The position numbers were made by a program, and so were the translations under genes. The notes below the pieces were generated by a model that was given only the letters and a program-made list of their open reading frames with translations, had not been told where the DNA came from and did not search any database. From Pseudomonas sp. HR96 (GTDB taxonomy: Bacteria > Pseudomonadota > Gammaproteobacteria > Pseudomonadales > Pseudomonadaceae), in assembly GCF_034059295.1 (NCBI RefSeq), contig NZ_CP139141.1, positions 1,967,001 to 2,031,000 on the forward strand: a stretch of 64,000 nucleotides of DNA, written 5' to 3'. Shown piece by piece: positions 1 to 9,311 of this stretch (position 1 is its first letter; each line of letters opens with the position of its first letter).

Positions 1-1
1 T

Positions 2-3000
2 TGGCCCGGCAGCAGCGGCGGCCTGCAGGTGTTCGACGCCGGCGCCGCCTTGCGCGAGGCGTTGCAGCACGGCGATGCCGAGTTGCTGCTGTTGCCGCTG
101 GCGGCCAACCATTTCGCCAACAGCGTGCGCGCGCAGTGGCAGGAGGTGCAGGCGCGCGCCTCGGCAATCCAGCGTGGCGAGCGCTGGTACGACGACGCCC
201 CCAGCCGCCAGGAGTCTTTGGAGCGCCTGCGCCTGGAGGCCGGCGAAGACTTTGCCGTCGGCCTGCAGCCGGCGCGCACCCGCGCCTTGGCGCAGACCCT
301 GGAAGAAGTGCGCAGCGGTCTGCTGGCCGAAGCCGTGCCGAGCTGGTGGTGGCAGCTGCCGCTGGTCGACCGTGCCGCCATGGGGGAAACCCTGAGCGCC
401 TATGTCAAGGCGCAACGCGAGAGCGAGGCGCTGCTGCAACGCGACCTGCCCGCGCGCGCGCAGCTGGTGCGGCGCTTGATCGATGGCCGCCTCATCGAGG
501 CCTTTGACGCCGTTGGCGTTTGGCAGGTGGAGCTGGACCTGCCCCGCGAGGTCACCTTCGACAAGCAGCCCATCGCCGGTTCCGGGGCGCCCGGGGTGCC
601 AGTGCGGCGGTTACCGCGGCCGAGCACCGAGCGCGAGCGCCTGAGCCTCGATCAGTTCGCCCTGGAAGGCGTGGACGATGCCATGAAGCTGCGTCTGGAC
701 TATTTGCAGCTGTCGGTCGAAGCCAGCGACGATGCCACCCGCCAGGCACTGAACAAGGGCATCGACAAAGCCTGGCTGGTAGCCACCGTCGAGCAGCTGG
801 ACGTCGCCCAGGCTTATGAAGATGCCTTGGTCAATGCATTTCTGGCCATGCCTGGGGAAGATACCGAGGCCGCGCGCAAGCGGCGCGCCTGCATCGCCGC
901 ACCCTGGCTGCACCGCCTGCAGTGGCAGGCGTCCAGTGCCCTGGCGCGCGGGCTGATAGAGGAGCAGGGCTGGCAGATGGTGCACTGCGCGCTGCACGGC
1001 CAGACCCCCGCTGACTGGCAACCGGACGGCTGGCAGCTGACGATGTGCACGGCCACGCTCAGCTCCGGTTCATGGGCCGGGCTGGACCAGGACAGCGTTG
1101 GCCTGGCGGGTGTCATGCTGCTGCAGGAGCGCCAGTCCGGGGTAACGGTGCTGTATCAACCGGATGCGCCCGACGGCCGCGATTTCATCCAGTACGCCAC
1201 GCTCGACGCGGCCTGCCAGGGCCTGGCGCAGATGGCCGTGAACAGCCGACACCTGGACTACCTGGCAGGTCGCCCGGTGGAGGGCGAGCCGACGGCCCAT
1301 GCCGGCTATCTGCGTGAGGCGCAGCGCAACAACTTCGCCAACTTCATCAAACCCGGCCCGGCCTGGCCGGCGACCACCTCGCTGGCTCAGCACCAGGCCA
1401 ATGTCCATATGGGCCGACTGCTGCGCAGCCACCGCTCGACCTCGCGCTCGCAGGCCCAATCGTATCTGCAAGAGGCGGCCGTTCAGCACGGCGCGGTGTT
1501 CGACTACGTCAGGATCGCCCTGGGCCTGGTGCCCTTCGTGGGCGTGGCGGTCAGCGTGCATGACGGCTGGAACAGCGCCAATGCCGCCGTCGCGGCGTTT
1601 CTCGCAGGCCGTCCGGGCGAGGGTCTGGACCATATCGAGTCGCTGCTGCTGAGCGTCATCGATGCCGGCATGGACGTGGCGCCAGGGGTGGTCGCCGGGC
1701 GCCCGCTGCGGGCGCGTTTGCGCGCGCGACTGCGCCAGCAACGGCACAACGTAGCCGCCGTGCAGCGCGCCGACCAACCGGCGCTGTCACGTTTTCACGG
1801 GTATGAAAGCACGGTCAACCTCAAGGGGCTGGCGCCGGGCACGCTGGGCCGTTACCGCGGCATCTACCGCCATGCCGACGGCGATTTCATCTTCCAGGAC
1901 GGCCGAACCTGTCGCGTGCAATGGGATGAAGGCCGGGCCTTGTGGCGTCTGGCGGCGACCTCGCACAAGGGCTACCGGCAGGCCCTGGCCCTGGATGACG
2001 GCGGCCAGTGGACCACCTACGGCGCGCTCCATGGCCAGCTGGTGCCCGGCGGCGCTGGTGGCGGTGCAGCGCTGGGGCGCATGGCCGAGGAGGGTTGGTT
2101 GGGGCTGGCCGGCTGGCTGCGGCGCCGGCTGCTGGGCGCCGAAACCGAAGCGGCCCGGGCCAGCCGCCTGCACGCCGAGCTCACTCGCCATCTGGCCTTG
2201 CAGGACAGTATCGTCACCCGCCTGGAGCGCGCCCGCCAGCAGCTCGCCGGCGCGCGGCAGTCGGCATCGGCGCTGGCCGAGCTGGTGGGCGCACGCCAGG
2301 CGGCGCTGCGCTTCTATCAGCAGCTGGTCGATAAATCGTTGGCGGCGGTGGGCAACGCGCGGGCCAGCGCGCAGTTCGCCCACAGCTTTGGCGCAGCAGT
2401 GGACAACGTCATCGTCCAGGCGCGGGTCATGCGCATCCATCTGGGCAACGAGCTGAGCGATGCGGTCGAGCGCATGCGCGCGCAGATCCCCGACGTCGAG
2501 CTGCCCGCCAGCCAGGCGCGGGCGGCACAACGGCGGCTGTATCAGGCCATCGAGCAGGTGCATCAGGCGTCGCGGGCCGCCTTGGACAATCGCCAAGCCT
2601 TCGAGGCCTGGGTCGCTACGTTGCGCAGCCAGCGCCATGCCCAGCCGCAGCTGGGCAGACTGGACGCGCTGCTGGCTGAGTCGGCGACGGCGCTGGACTA
2701 CCAGACCGCGCACATGGGCGTTCTGAGCACCGTGATCATGGATGCGCATATCGGCAACAGTCCCGCCTCGCGGCTGGTCATGGAAGTCTACATGCCGCTG
2801 CGCAAGGCGTTCATTCGCGCGTCCATCGCCTATCGCGAGCTGAAGTCGGGGCTGGTCGTGGTATCGCTCAACGAGCGCCATCGCCTGCTGGAGGACATCT
2901 TGCGTCAGTTGCGCCGGTTCGAAGCCAACCAGATGCATCTGCTCGAGACGGCGGCGGGGGATTTTCACCGCGCTTACTGGTTGGAGCTGCAAGGGCTGAA

Positions 3001-3928
3001 CAGCGAGCTGATGGCCGCCATCGGTGAAGAGTTGGCGACCCTTGAGAACAGCCTGACCCGCATGAGCGCGAACAAGGCCGCCAGCCGCCCGGGCAAGGCC
3101 AGTAGCAAGCGGCTGTTCGAAACGGTCGACGACAGCCTGCTGGTGGGCCGCGCGCGGCGCGGCGACGACGGCGCACAGCTGATCGACATCGCCGACCCGG
3201 TGTCGGGACAGGTCATCGACACCTTCAGCCAGAGCCCTTCGGGGCGCTGGCAAGTGCTCCATGGCGCTGGCGCAGCGACCACCTTCAGCGCCGCAGACCT
3301 GCCCGGGTTGATCGACGGCGCGCGCACGGCCCTGGACGATCTGCCGGGGCTGGTGCGTCGGGTCGAGCGTCTGGCCGAGAGCGCGCATGTGCACGAGCCT
3401 CGCGACCTGCAGCATATGCTCGACAGCCACGCCGAGCAGCTGCGCACCTACGCCCGCCAGTTGCAGCGTTTCGCCAGCCAGTCCACCGAGGCGCTGGTGC
3501 GGCAGTTGCAGGAGCGCGCCGAGCACCTGCTGGGAGAAGGCCGGCGCATCCGCCTGAGCCAGACCAAACGCGCGCTGCCCACCGGCAGCCGCTTGAGCTA
3601 CTTGATCGAGCACCAGCAGGCGCAGATCCAACGGGTCGGTCCGCGCATCGGGTTGCGCAATGCACGCGGGCGCATCGTCGATTACCTGCAGGAGTATGTG
3701 GTGCTCGACACGGCCAGCCGGCAACCGATCTGGTACGCACACTTTCACTATCCGCGGGCCGAGGGCGGCTTTGCCGACTACAGCCGGGCGCACCTCAAGA
3801 CCGTGGCCCAGCGCAAGCAGGGGCGCACCTCGCAGATGCTGCAGGAACAGAGCGGGCAGAGCGTGACGCCGATCTGGCGCGAACAGCTGCTGGAGCCCCA
3901 CGTTTCCTTGTTCGCCGCTGCCGACTAA
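2..3928 (+). CDS. DUF6543-type giant toxin-like protein, 5'-truncated by window edge
   Basis: The frame is open from base 2 with no good ribosome binding site, so the true start lies upstream; a GTG at 29 is only the first possible internal start. About 1308 residues are visible. The layout matches the large Pseudomonas proteins annotated as dermonecrotic-toxin-domain or DUF6543 proteins: a helical N-terminal half, a hydrophobic Gly-rich stretch near residues 500-530 (ALGLVPFVGVAV) that could insert in a membrane, a small beta module near 620-670 (YRGIYRHADGDFIF, then GRTCRVQW), and a long helical, coiled-coil-like segment. I see no HExxH motif, unlike the second member at 15997-20295. Its stop codon overlaps that of the convergent LysR gene by 4 bases. 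Family assignment is from recognised pattern; toxin activity, target and delivery route are inference. Confidence 0.7.
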   Translation, partial: WPGSSGGLQVFDAGAALREALQHGDAELLLLPLAANHFANSVRAQWQEVQARASAIQRGERWYDDAPSRQESLERLRLEAGEDFAVGLQPARTRALAQTLEEVRSGLLAEAVPSWWWQLPLVDRAAMGETLSAYVKAQRESEALLQRDLPARAQLVRRLIDGRLIEAFDAVGVWQVELDLPREVTFDKQPIAGSGAPGVPVRRLPRPSTERERLSLDQFALEGVDDAMKLRLDYLQLSVEASDDATRQALNKGIDKAWLVATVEQLDVAQAYEDALVNAFLAMPGEDTEAARKRRACIAAPWLHRLQWQASSALARGLIEEQGWQMVHCALHGQTPADWQPDGWQLTMCTATLSSGSWAGLDQDSVGLAGVMLLQERQSGVTVLYQPDAPDGRDFIQYATLDAACQGLAQMAVNSRHLDYLAGRPVEGEPTAHAGYLREAQRNNFANFIKPGPAWPATTSLAQHQANVHMGRLLRSHRSTSRSQAQSYLQEAAVQHGAVFDYVRIALGLVPFVGVAVSVHDGWNSANAAVAAFLAGRPGEGLDHIESLLLSVIDAGMDVAPGVVAGRPLRARLRARLRQQRHNVAAVQRADQPALSRFHGYESTVNLKGLAPGTLGRYRGIYRHADGDFIFQDGRTCRVQWDEGRALWRLAATSHKGYRQALALDDGGQWTTYGALHGQLVPGGAGGGAALGRMAEEGWLGLAGWLRRRLLGAETEAARASRLHAELTRHLALQDSIVTRLERARQQLAGARQSASALAELVGARQAALRFYQQLVDKSLAAVGNARASAQFAHSFGAAVDNVIVQARVMRIHLGNELSDAVERMRAQIPDVELPASQARAAQRRLYQAIEQVHQASRAALDNRQAFEAWVATLRSQRHAQPQLGRLDALLAESATALDYQTAHMGVLSTVIMDAHIGNSPASRLVMEVYMPLRKAFIRASIAYRELKSGLVVVSLNERHRLLEDILRQLRRFEANQMHLLETAAGDFHRAYWLELQGLNSELMAAIGEELATLENSLTRMSANKAASRPGKASSKRLFETVDDSLLVGRARRGDDGAQLIDIADPVSGQVIDTFSQSPSGRWQVLHGAGAATTFSAADLPGLIDGARTALDDLPGLVRRVERLAESAHVHEPRDLQHMLDSHAEQLRTYARQLQRFASQSTEALVRQLQERAEHLLGEGRRIRLSQTKRALPTGSRLSYLIEHQQAQIQRVGPRIGLRNARGRIVDYLQEYVVLDTASRQPIWYAHFHYPRAEGGFADYSRAHLKTVAQRKQGRTSQMLQEQSGQSVTPIWREQLLEPHVSLFAAAD

Positions 3929-4863
3929 CGGGGGGACGGGTCGCTGGCGCGGCGGTTCTCGTCGGCGGTCACCGCCTGGCACAGCTCGATCATCTGCTCG
4001 CGCATCCAGCGGTTGGCCGGGTCCTGGTCGGTGCTTTCGTGCCAGAACAGGTGGGTCTCCACCGCCGGCACGTCGTGCACCGGCAGGGCCACGTAGGACA
4101 GCGCGTTGCGCCGGGCGAAGCGCTCGGGCACGGTCATCACCATGTCGGTCTGCTGCAGCACCTGTGAGGCCATCAGATAATGCTGCGAGCGCAGCGCGAT
4201 ACGCCGCTGCAGGCCCAGCTTGCCCAGGGCCAGGTCGATGTGGCCAAGGCCGCCGCGCCGGCTGGAGATGTGGATGTGGGTCAGGCCCAGGTACTCGTCC
4301 AGGCTCAGCGCGTCCTTGAACAGCGGGTGACCGGCGCGCATGGCGCAGACGTAGCGATCTTCCATCAGCTTGACGTGGCGCACCTGCGGGTCAGTGTTGA
4401 GCGGCGCGTCGACGGCAAAATCCAGGCGCCCGGCGGCCAGGTCCATGGTGGTTTCGCGGCGCTTGCTGAGGAAGCTCTCGATCACCACCTTGGGCGCCAG
4501 GCGGCGCAGGCGCTGGAACAGCGGCGGCAGAATGACCGCCTCGGTAAGGTCGGTCATGCTGATGCGAAAGGTCTTGCCGGCCTGCAGCGGGTTGAAGATG
4601 CGGCTTTCCTGCACCGACACACGCAGCAGCGCCAGCGCGCTGCGCACCGGGCCGATGATGTTCTGCGCCATGGGGGTCGGCACCATGCCTTGAGCGGTGC
4701 GCACGAACAGCGGGTCGTTGAAGGTTTCGCGCAGCCGCGACAGGGCGTTGGACACCGCCGGCTGGGTGATGCCGACGATCTGCCCGGCGCGGGTCAGGTT
4801 GGCTTCGGTGTAGATGGCATCGAAGACGATGAACAGGTTGAGGTCGACCTTGCTCAGGTTCAT
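3925..4863 (-). CDS. LysR family transcriptional regulator
   Basis: A 312-residue LysR-type regulator. The winged helix-turn-helix covers about residues 1-65 (NLTRAGQIVGITQPAVSNAL, then LFVR), followed by a LysR substrate-binding domain. The ATG at 4863 is chosen because MNLSKVDLNLF is the usual NodD/LeuO-like N-terminus; longer in-frame starts at 4917 and 4947 would add a non-conserved tail running through the palindrome at 4905-4918. It is divergent from the acyl-CoA dehydrogenase at 5020, with 156 bases between the two starts. It therefore probably controls that gene and itself, but the inducer cannot be read from the sequence. Confidence 0.9.
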   Translation of the reverse strand: MNLSKVDLNLFIVFDAIYTEANLTRAGQIVGITQPAVSNALSRLRETFNDPLFVRTAQGMVPTPMAQNIIGPVRSALALLRVSVQESRIFNPLQAGKTFRISMTDLTEAVILPPLFQRLRRLAPKVVIESFLSKRRETTMDLAAGRLDFAVDAPLNTDPQVRHVKLMEDRYVCAMRAGHPLFKDALSLDEYLGLTHIHISSRRGGLGHIDLALGKLGLQRRIALRSQHYLMASQVLQQTDMVMTVPERFARRNALSYVALPVHDVPAVETHLFWHESTDQDPANRWMREQMIELCQAVTADENRRASDPSPR

Positions 4864-4904
4864 GGCGAGTTCCGCAGCGGCTGATTCAGGGGTTCTATAT
4901 GAGT

Positions 4905-4918
4905 TATGAATGTTCATA
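4905..4918. promoter_or_regulatory. Probable LysR operator palindrome
   Basis: TATGAATGTTCATA is a perfect dyad (6-bp arms, TG centre) with the T-N11-A-like form of LysR-family boxes. It lies in the divergent intergenic region between the LysR gene and the acyl-CoA dehydrogenase gene, 42 bases upstream of the LysR start. The role is inferred from position and symmetry. Confidence 0.45.
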
Positions 4919-5019
4919 CACGTTGAGAATAGGTTAGATAAATCCAAGGCGGCAGGTCTAGGCTGTGTCCGAACGATGGCCGATATGGCCGCTGAAAAGA
5001 CTCAGAAAGGTAGCCACCG

Positions 5020-6228
<1,209 letters not shown>

Positions 6229-6243
6229 ATGTGGGGCCGGCGG

Positions 6244-7560
6244 TCAATACACCCAGACCTCCACCCGCCGGTTCTTGATCCTGCCCTCGTCCAGATCGTT
6301 GCCCGCCACCGGCATCTCGCTGCCCAGGCCCTGCACGTCGCGCAGCACCACGCCCTGTCGAACCAGCTCGCGGCGTACCGCCATGGCGCGCAGGCGCGAG
6401 AGCAGGCGGGCGCGCTCGGGGTCATCCTTTTCGTCGCCGAAGCCGACCAGGGTGACCTGGCTCTTGAGCTTGTTGTGCCGGGCCAGGTAGCCGATCACCC
6501 GTTGCAGGTCGGCGCGCGCCTTGTTGTCCAGGGTGGCGCTGCCCTCGGCGAAGCGAAAGTTGACCGACAGGCGCTGGGCCTGGCGCGCGAGGTCGCGGTA
6601 GGTCGCGGGCATGCGTGGCGTCGCGGCCACATCGATCGCCTGCACCGTCTGCGCGATGAACCCGGCCTGGGCGACGATCGCCTGGCCCTGCTCGCTCTGG
6701 GTAAAGCGCACCAGCGCCTGGGCCCAGGGATTGCTGCGCTCGGGCGGCAGATAGAAGAACAGGCGCCGCGACAGCGGGTAGTCCTCGGTGGCGATCAGGC
6801 TGCGAGTTGGCAGCATCGGTTGTCCGGCACCGTCGGCGATGGCCAGGGCGCGGGCCTGGCGCACGTAGGGCAGGCCGATGAAGCCGATGGCCTGGGGGTC
6901 GTGGCTGACTTCGTCGGACAACTGTTCGCTGGACTCCAGGCGCCGCGCGCTGGCCCACAGCGCCTTGCCGCGGGGGGCCAGGACCAGCTCGCGGAAGGTT
7001 TCCCAGGTGCCGGACTGATCGTCGCGGGCATACAGATGCACCGGGCCCTTGCCGCCCAGGCTGTCCCAGGAGGTCAGCTCGCCGCTGAACAACTGCGCCA
7101 GTTGCGCGGTGCTCAGCTGGCGGATCGGGTTGTCGGGATGCACGATCACCGCCACGCCGTCGATGGCGATCACCTGCTCGGCTTCGCTGCTTTTCAGGTC
7201 GCCCAGCGATTGCAGATTCTTCACTTCCCGTTCGTTGATCGGCCGCGAGGAGGCTGCCAGATCGGCGTCGCCGATCTTCAGCGCGGCAAAGCCGGTGCTT
7301 GAGCCGTGGGCCGCGAGGTCGACGTCCAGCGGCTGGCCGCGGGCGTCATCACCGTTGATGTGTACTTCATTGGCCAGGGTGCCCGGCCGGGTGCTGATAT
7401 TCGTGGCGCCTTGCTGTTGCAGCAGCGCGCGCACCAGCGCCGGCCCCAGTTCGGCACCGATGGTATTGGAACCCTGGATGCGCAGCACCGGGGCGGCGCT
7501 GGCAGGCAGGGCCAGCAAAGGCGCGAGCAGCAGCGCGAGGGCAAAAGCGGGGAATTGCAT
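6244..7560 (-). CDS. PstS-like substrate-binding/OmpA-domain fusion protein
   Basis: 438 residues with a clear signal peptide (about residues 1-22, ending LPASA-AP). Residues about 24-290 resemble PstS-type phosphate-binding proteins (RIQGSNTIGAELGPALV, QSGTWETFRELV). The last 120 residues form an OmpA-like peptidoglycan-binding domain (FAEGSATLDNKARADLQRV, ending GRIKNRRVEVWVY). The ATG at 7560 has AGGGTG six bases upstream; a GTG three codons earlier has no good site. The fusion suggests a cell-wall-anchored periplasmic binding protein. No pst permease genes lie nearby, so a sensing or scavenging role is more likely than direct transport. Convergent with the acyl-CoA dehydrogenase gene. Confidence 0.85.
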   Translation of the reverse strand: MQFPAFALALLLAPLLALPASAAPVLRIQGSNTIGAELGPALVRALLQQQGATNISTRPGTLANEVHINGDDARGQPLDVDLAAHGSSTGFAALKIGDADLAASSRPINEREVKNLQSLGDLKSSEAEQVIAIDGVAVIVHPDNPIRQLSTAQLAQLFSGELTSWDSLGGKGPVHLYARDDQSGTWETFRELVLAPRGKALWASARRLESSEQLSDEVSHDPQAIGFIGLPYVRQARALAIADGAGQPMLPTRSLIATEDYPLSRRLFFYLPPERSNPWAQALVRFTQSEQGQAIVAQAGFIAQTVQAIDVAATPRMPATYRDLARQAQRLSVNFRFAEGSATLDNKARADLQRVIGYLARHNKLKSQVTLVGFGDEKDDPERARLLSRLRAMAVRRELVRQGVVLRDVQGLGSEMPVAGNDLDEGRIKNRRVEVWVY

Positions 7561-7605
7561 GGCGGGCACCCTGGCAAAGTGCCCGCAGATTAAGACAGCC
7601 TGATG

Positions 7606-8424
7606 TCAGCTGGATGACAGCTCAAGCCAGATTGGCGCATGGTCAGACGGTTTTTCCATCCCGCGCAGCTCATAGTCGACGCCGCCAGCCTTGACCCGCG
7701 GCAGCAGCCCCTCGGAGGCCATGATCAGGTCGATGCGCAGGCCGCGCTTGGGCGCGTCCTCGAAGCCGCGGCTGCGGTAGTCGAACCAGCTGAATTGATC
7801 GACCACTTCCGGGTACAGGTGGCGAAAGCTGTCGACCAGGCCCCAGTCCTTCAGGCGCGCCAGCCATTCGCGCTCCTCGGGCAGGAAGCTGCACTTGCCG
7901 GTCTTCAGCCAGCGCTTGGCGTTGTCGGCACCGATGCCGATGTCGCTGTCCTGCGGCGAGATGTTGATGTCGCCCATCACGATCAACGGCTGGTCCTTGC
8001 GATACTCGCTTTCCAGCAGCGCCTGCAGGTCGCTGTAGAAGCGCTGCTTGGCCGGGAACTTGGTCGGGTGGTCGCGGCTTTCACCTTGCGGGAAGTAGCC
8101 GTTCATGATGGTCACCGGCATGCCGTCGGCGTCTTCGTAGGTGCCGCGAATGAAGCGCTTCTGCGCTTCTTCATCGTCGCTGGCAAAGCCCTTGTGCAGG
8201 CTCAGTGGCGGCTTGAGGGAGAGCAGGGCGACACCGTAGTGGCCTTTCTGCCCATGAAAGTGCACGTGATAGCCCAGGGCTTCGACTTCGGCGCGCGGAA
8301 ACTGCTCGTCAGAGACCTTGGTTTCCTGCAGGCCGATGACGTCGGGGCGGTGCTTGTCGATCAGCGCGGCGAGTTGGTGAGGGCGCGCGCGCAGACCGTT
8401 GATGTTGAATGAGACGATCTTCAT
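7606..8424 (-). CDS. xthA: Exodeoxyribonuclease III
   Basis: A 272-residue member of the exonuclease-endonuclease-phosphatase family, a normal length for XthA. It starts with [14 protein letters not shown] and carries the metal-binding LQETKVS (Glu about 34), the active-site segment [13 protein letters not shown], and the C-terminal [11 protein letters not shown] with the catalytic Asp-His pair. The enzyme cleaves abasic sites and removes 3'-blocking groups in base-excision repair in the cytoplasm. It runs in the same direction as the binding-protein/OmpA gene but is separated by about 45 bases, with no sign of shared function. Confidence 0.95.
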   Translation of the reverse strand: MKIVSFNINGLRARPHQLAALIDKHRPDVIGLQETKVSDEQFPRAEVEALGYHVHFHGQKGHYGVALLSLKPPLSLHKGFASDDEEAQKRFIRGTYEDADGMPVTIMNGYFPQGESRDHPTKFPAKQRFYSDLQALLESEYRKDQPLIVMGDINISPQDSDIGIGADNAKRWLKTGKCSFLPEEREWLARLKDWGLVDSFRHLYPEVVDQFSWFDYRSRGFEDAPKRGLRIDLIMASEGLLPRVKAGGVDYELRGMEKPSDHAPIWLELSSS

Positions 8425-8600
8425 GAGGCGGCAATCCTGAACAAAAGCGCGATGCTAACGGAGCAGCCTCGCCATCGCCAGCCTGTTTGCCGGCGTGCTG
8501 CGGCCCCTGAAGCCGCCACGGGAAGGAACTGCCGGCGCGCACCGCCCTCCATTACTGGGCATGCAGCGCACCGCTGGCACCTCGTTCAAGGAGTTTCACC

Positions 8601-9251
8601 ATGTCTGGCCAAGCCACTGCTGACATTCGCACCCTCGATAGCGGCTATTCGCGAGAGATCCGCGCCCTGTTGTTTCAGACCTATCGCCACGACTCGACCT
8701 TCGCCTGGGTGTTCGAAGCCGAGCGTGAAGGCTACGAGCAGCGGGTGCTGGCCACTGTGCGCCAACGCGTCAAGCAGCACTTCCTGCAGGACCTGCCGGC
8801 CCTGGGCCTGCTGCTCGACGATCGCCTGGTGGGCGTGGCGCTGATCGCGCCGCCTCAGCGCCGCCTGGGCGTCACTGAAAGTTGGGCCTGGCGCATGCGC
8901 ATGGTCATCGACACGGGCCTGGACTGCACTCGCCGTTACCTGGAATACCATGACGCGGTGATGGCCTGTGTGCCCACCGATGCCGTGCACGTACTGCCGA
9001 TGCTCGGCCTGCACACCGATTTCGAAGGCGCGCATTTTGCCGGGCAACTGCTGGCCGCAGTCCATGACTGGTGCGCCGAAGACCCGCACTCCGAAGGCGT
9101 GGTGCTGGACACCGGCAACCCGCACTACCTGGATTTCTATGAGCGTAACGGCTACCAGCAGATCGGCGAGATCGCCGTGGGCCCGGTGCTCGAACATGTG
9201 TTCATGCACCCCAGCCCGCAACTGGTCGAACGCATGGTCGCCGAAGGCTAG
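8601..9251 (+). CDS. GNAT family N-acetyltransferase
   Basis: 216 residues. The second half has the GNAT fold pattern: FEGAHFAGQLLAAVHDWC corresponds to the acetyl-CoA-binding alpha helix and VVLDTGNPHYLDFYERNGY is the typical C-terminal strand-helix that ends in (Y/F)ERNGY. The ATG at 8601 follows AAGGAG with a standard spacing. The N-terminal 60 residues are specific to this group of Pseudomonas acetyltransferases. The substrate is unknown, and neighbours (xthA, tamA) do not help. Confidence 0.8.
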   Translation: MSGQATADIRTLDSGYSREIRALLFQTYRHDSTFAWVFEAEREGYEQRVLATVRQRVKQHFLQDLPALGLLLDDRLVGVALIAPPQRRLGVTESWAWRMRMVIDTGLDCTRRYLEYHDAVMACVPTDAVHVLPMLGLHTDFEGAHFAGQLLAAVHDWCAEDPHSEGVVLDTGNPHYLDFYERNGYQQIGEIAVGPVLEHVFMHPSPQLVERMVAEG

Positions 9252-9311
9252 CCTGGGCGACAGGCGCGGGAGAAACACCTTTTACAAATCTGCGTGTTAG
9301 CATCCGCGCCT

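Noticed and set aside
1787..3982. Long minus-strand open frame (731 codons) opposite the first toxin gene
   Set aside because: It is antisense to a gene with clear coding pattern; its translation is His/Gln/Arg-rich shadow sequence without domains, as expected for high-GC codon bias. The same holds for 11105-13366, 41393-43204, 45830-47422 and 48596-50272.
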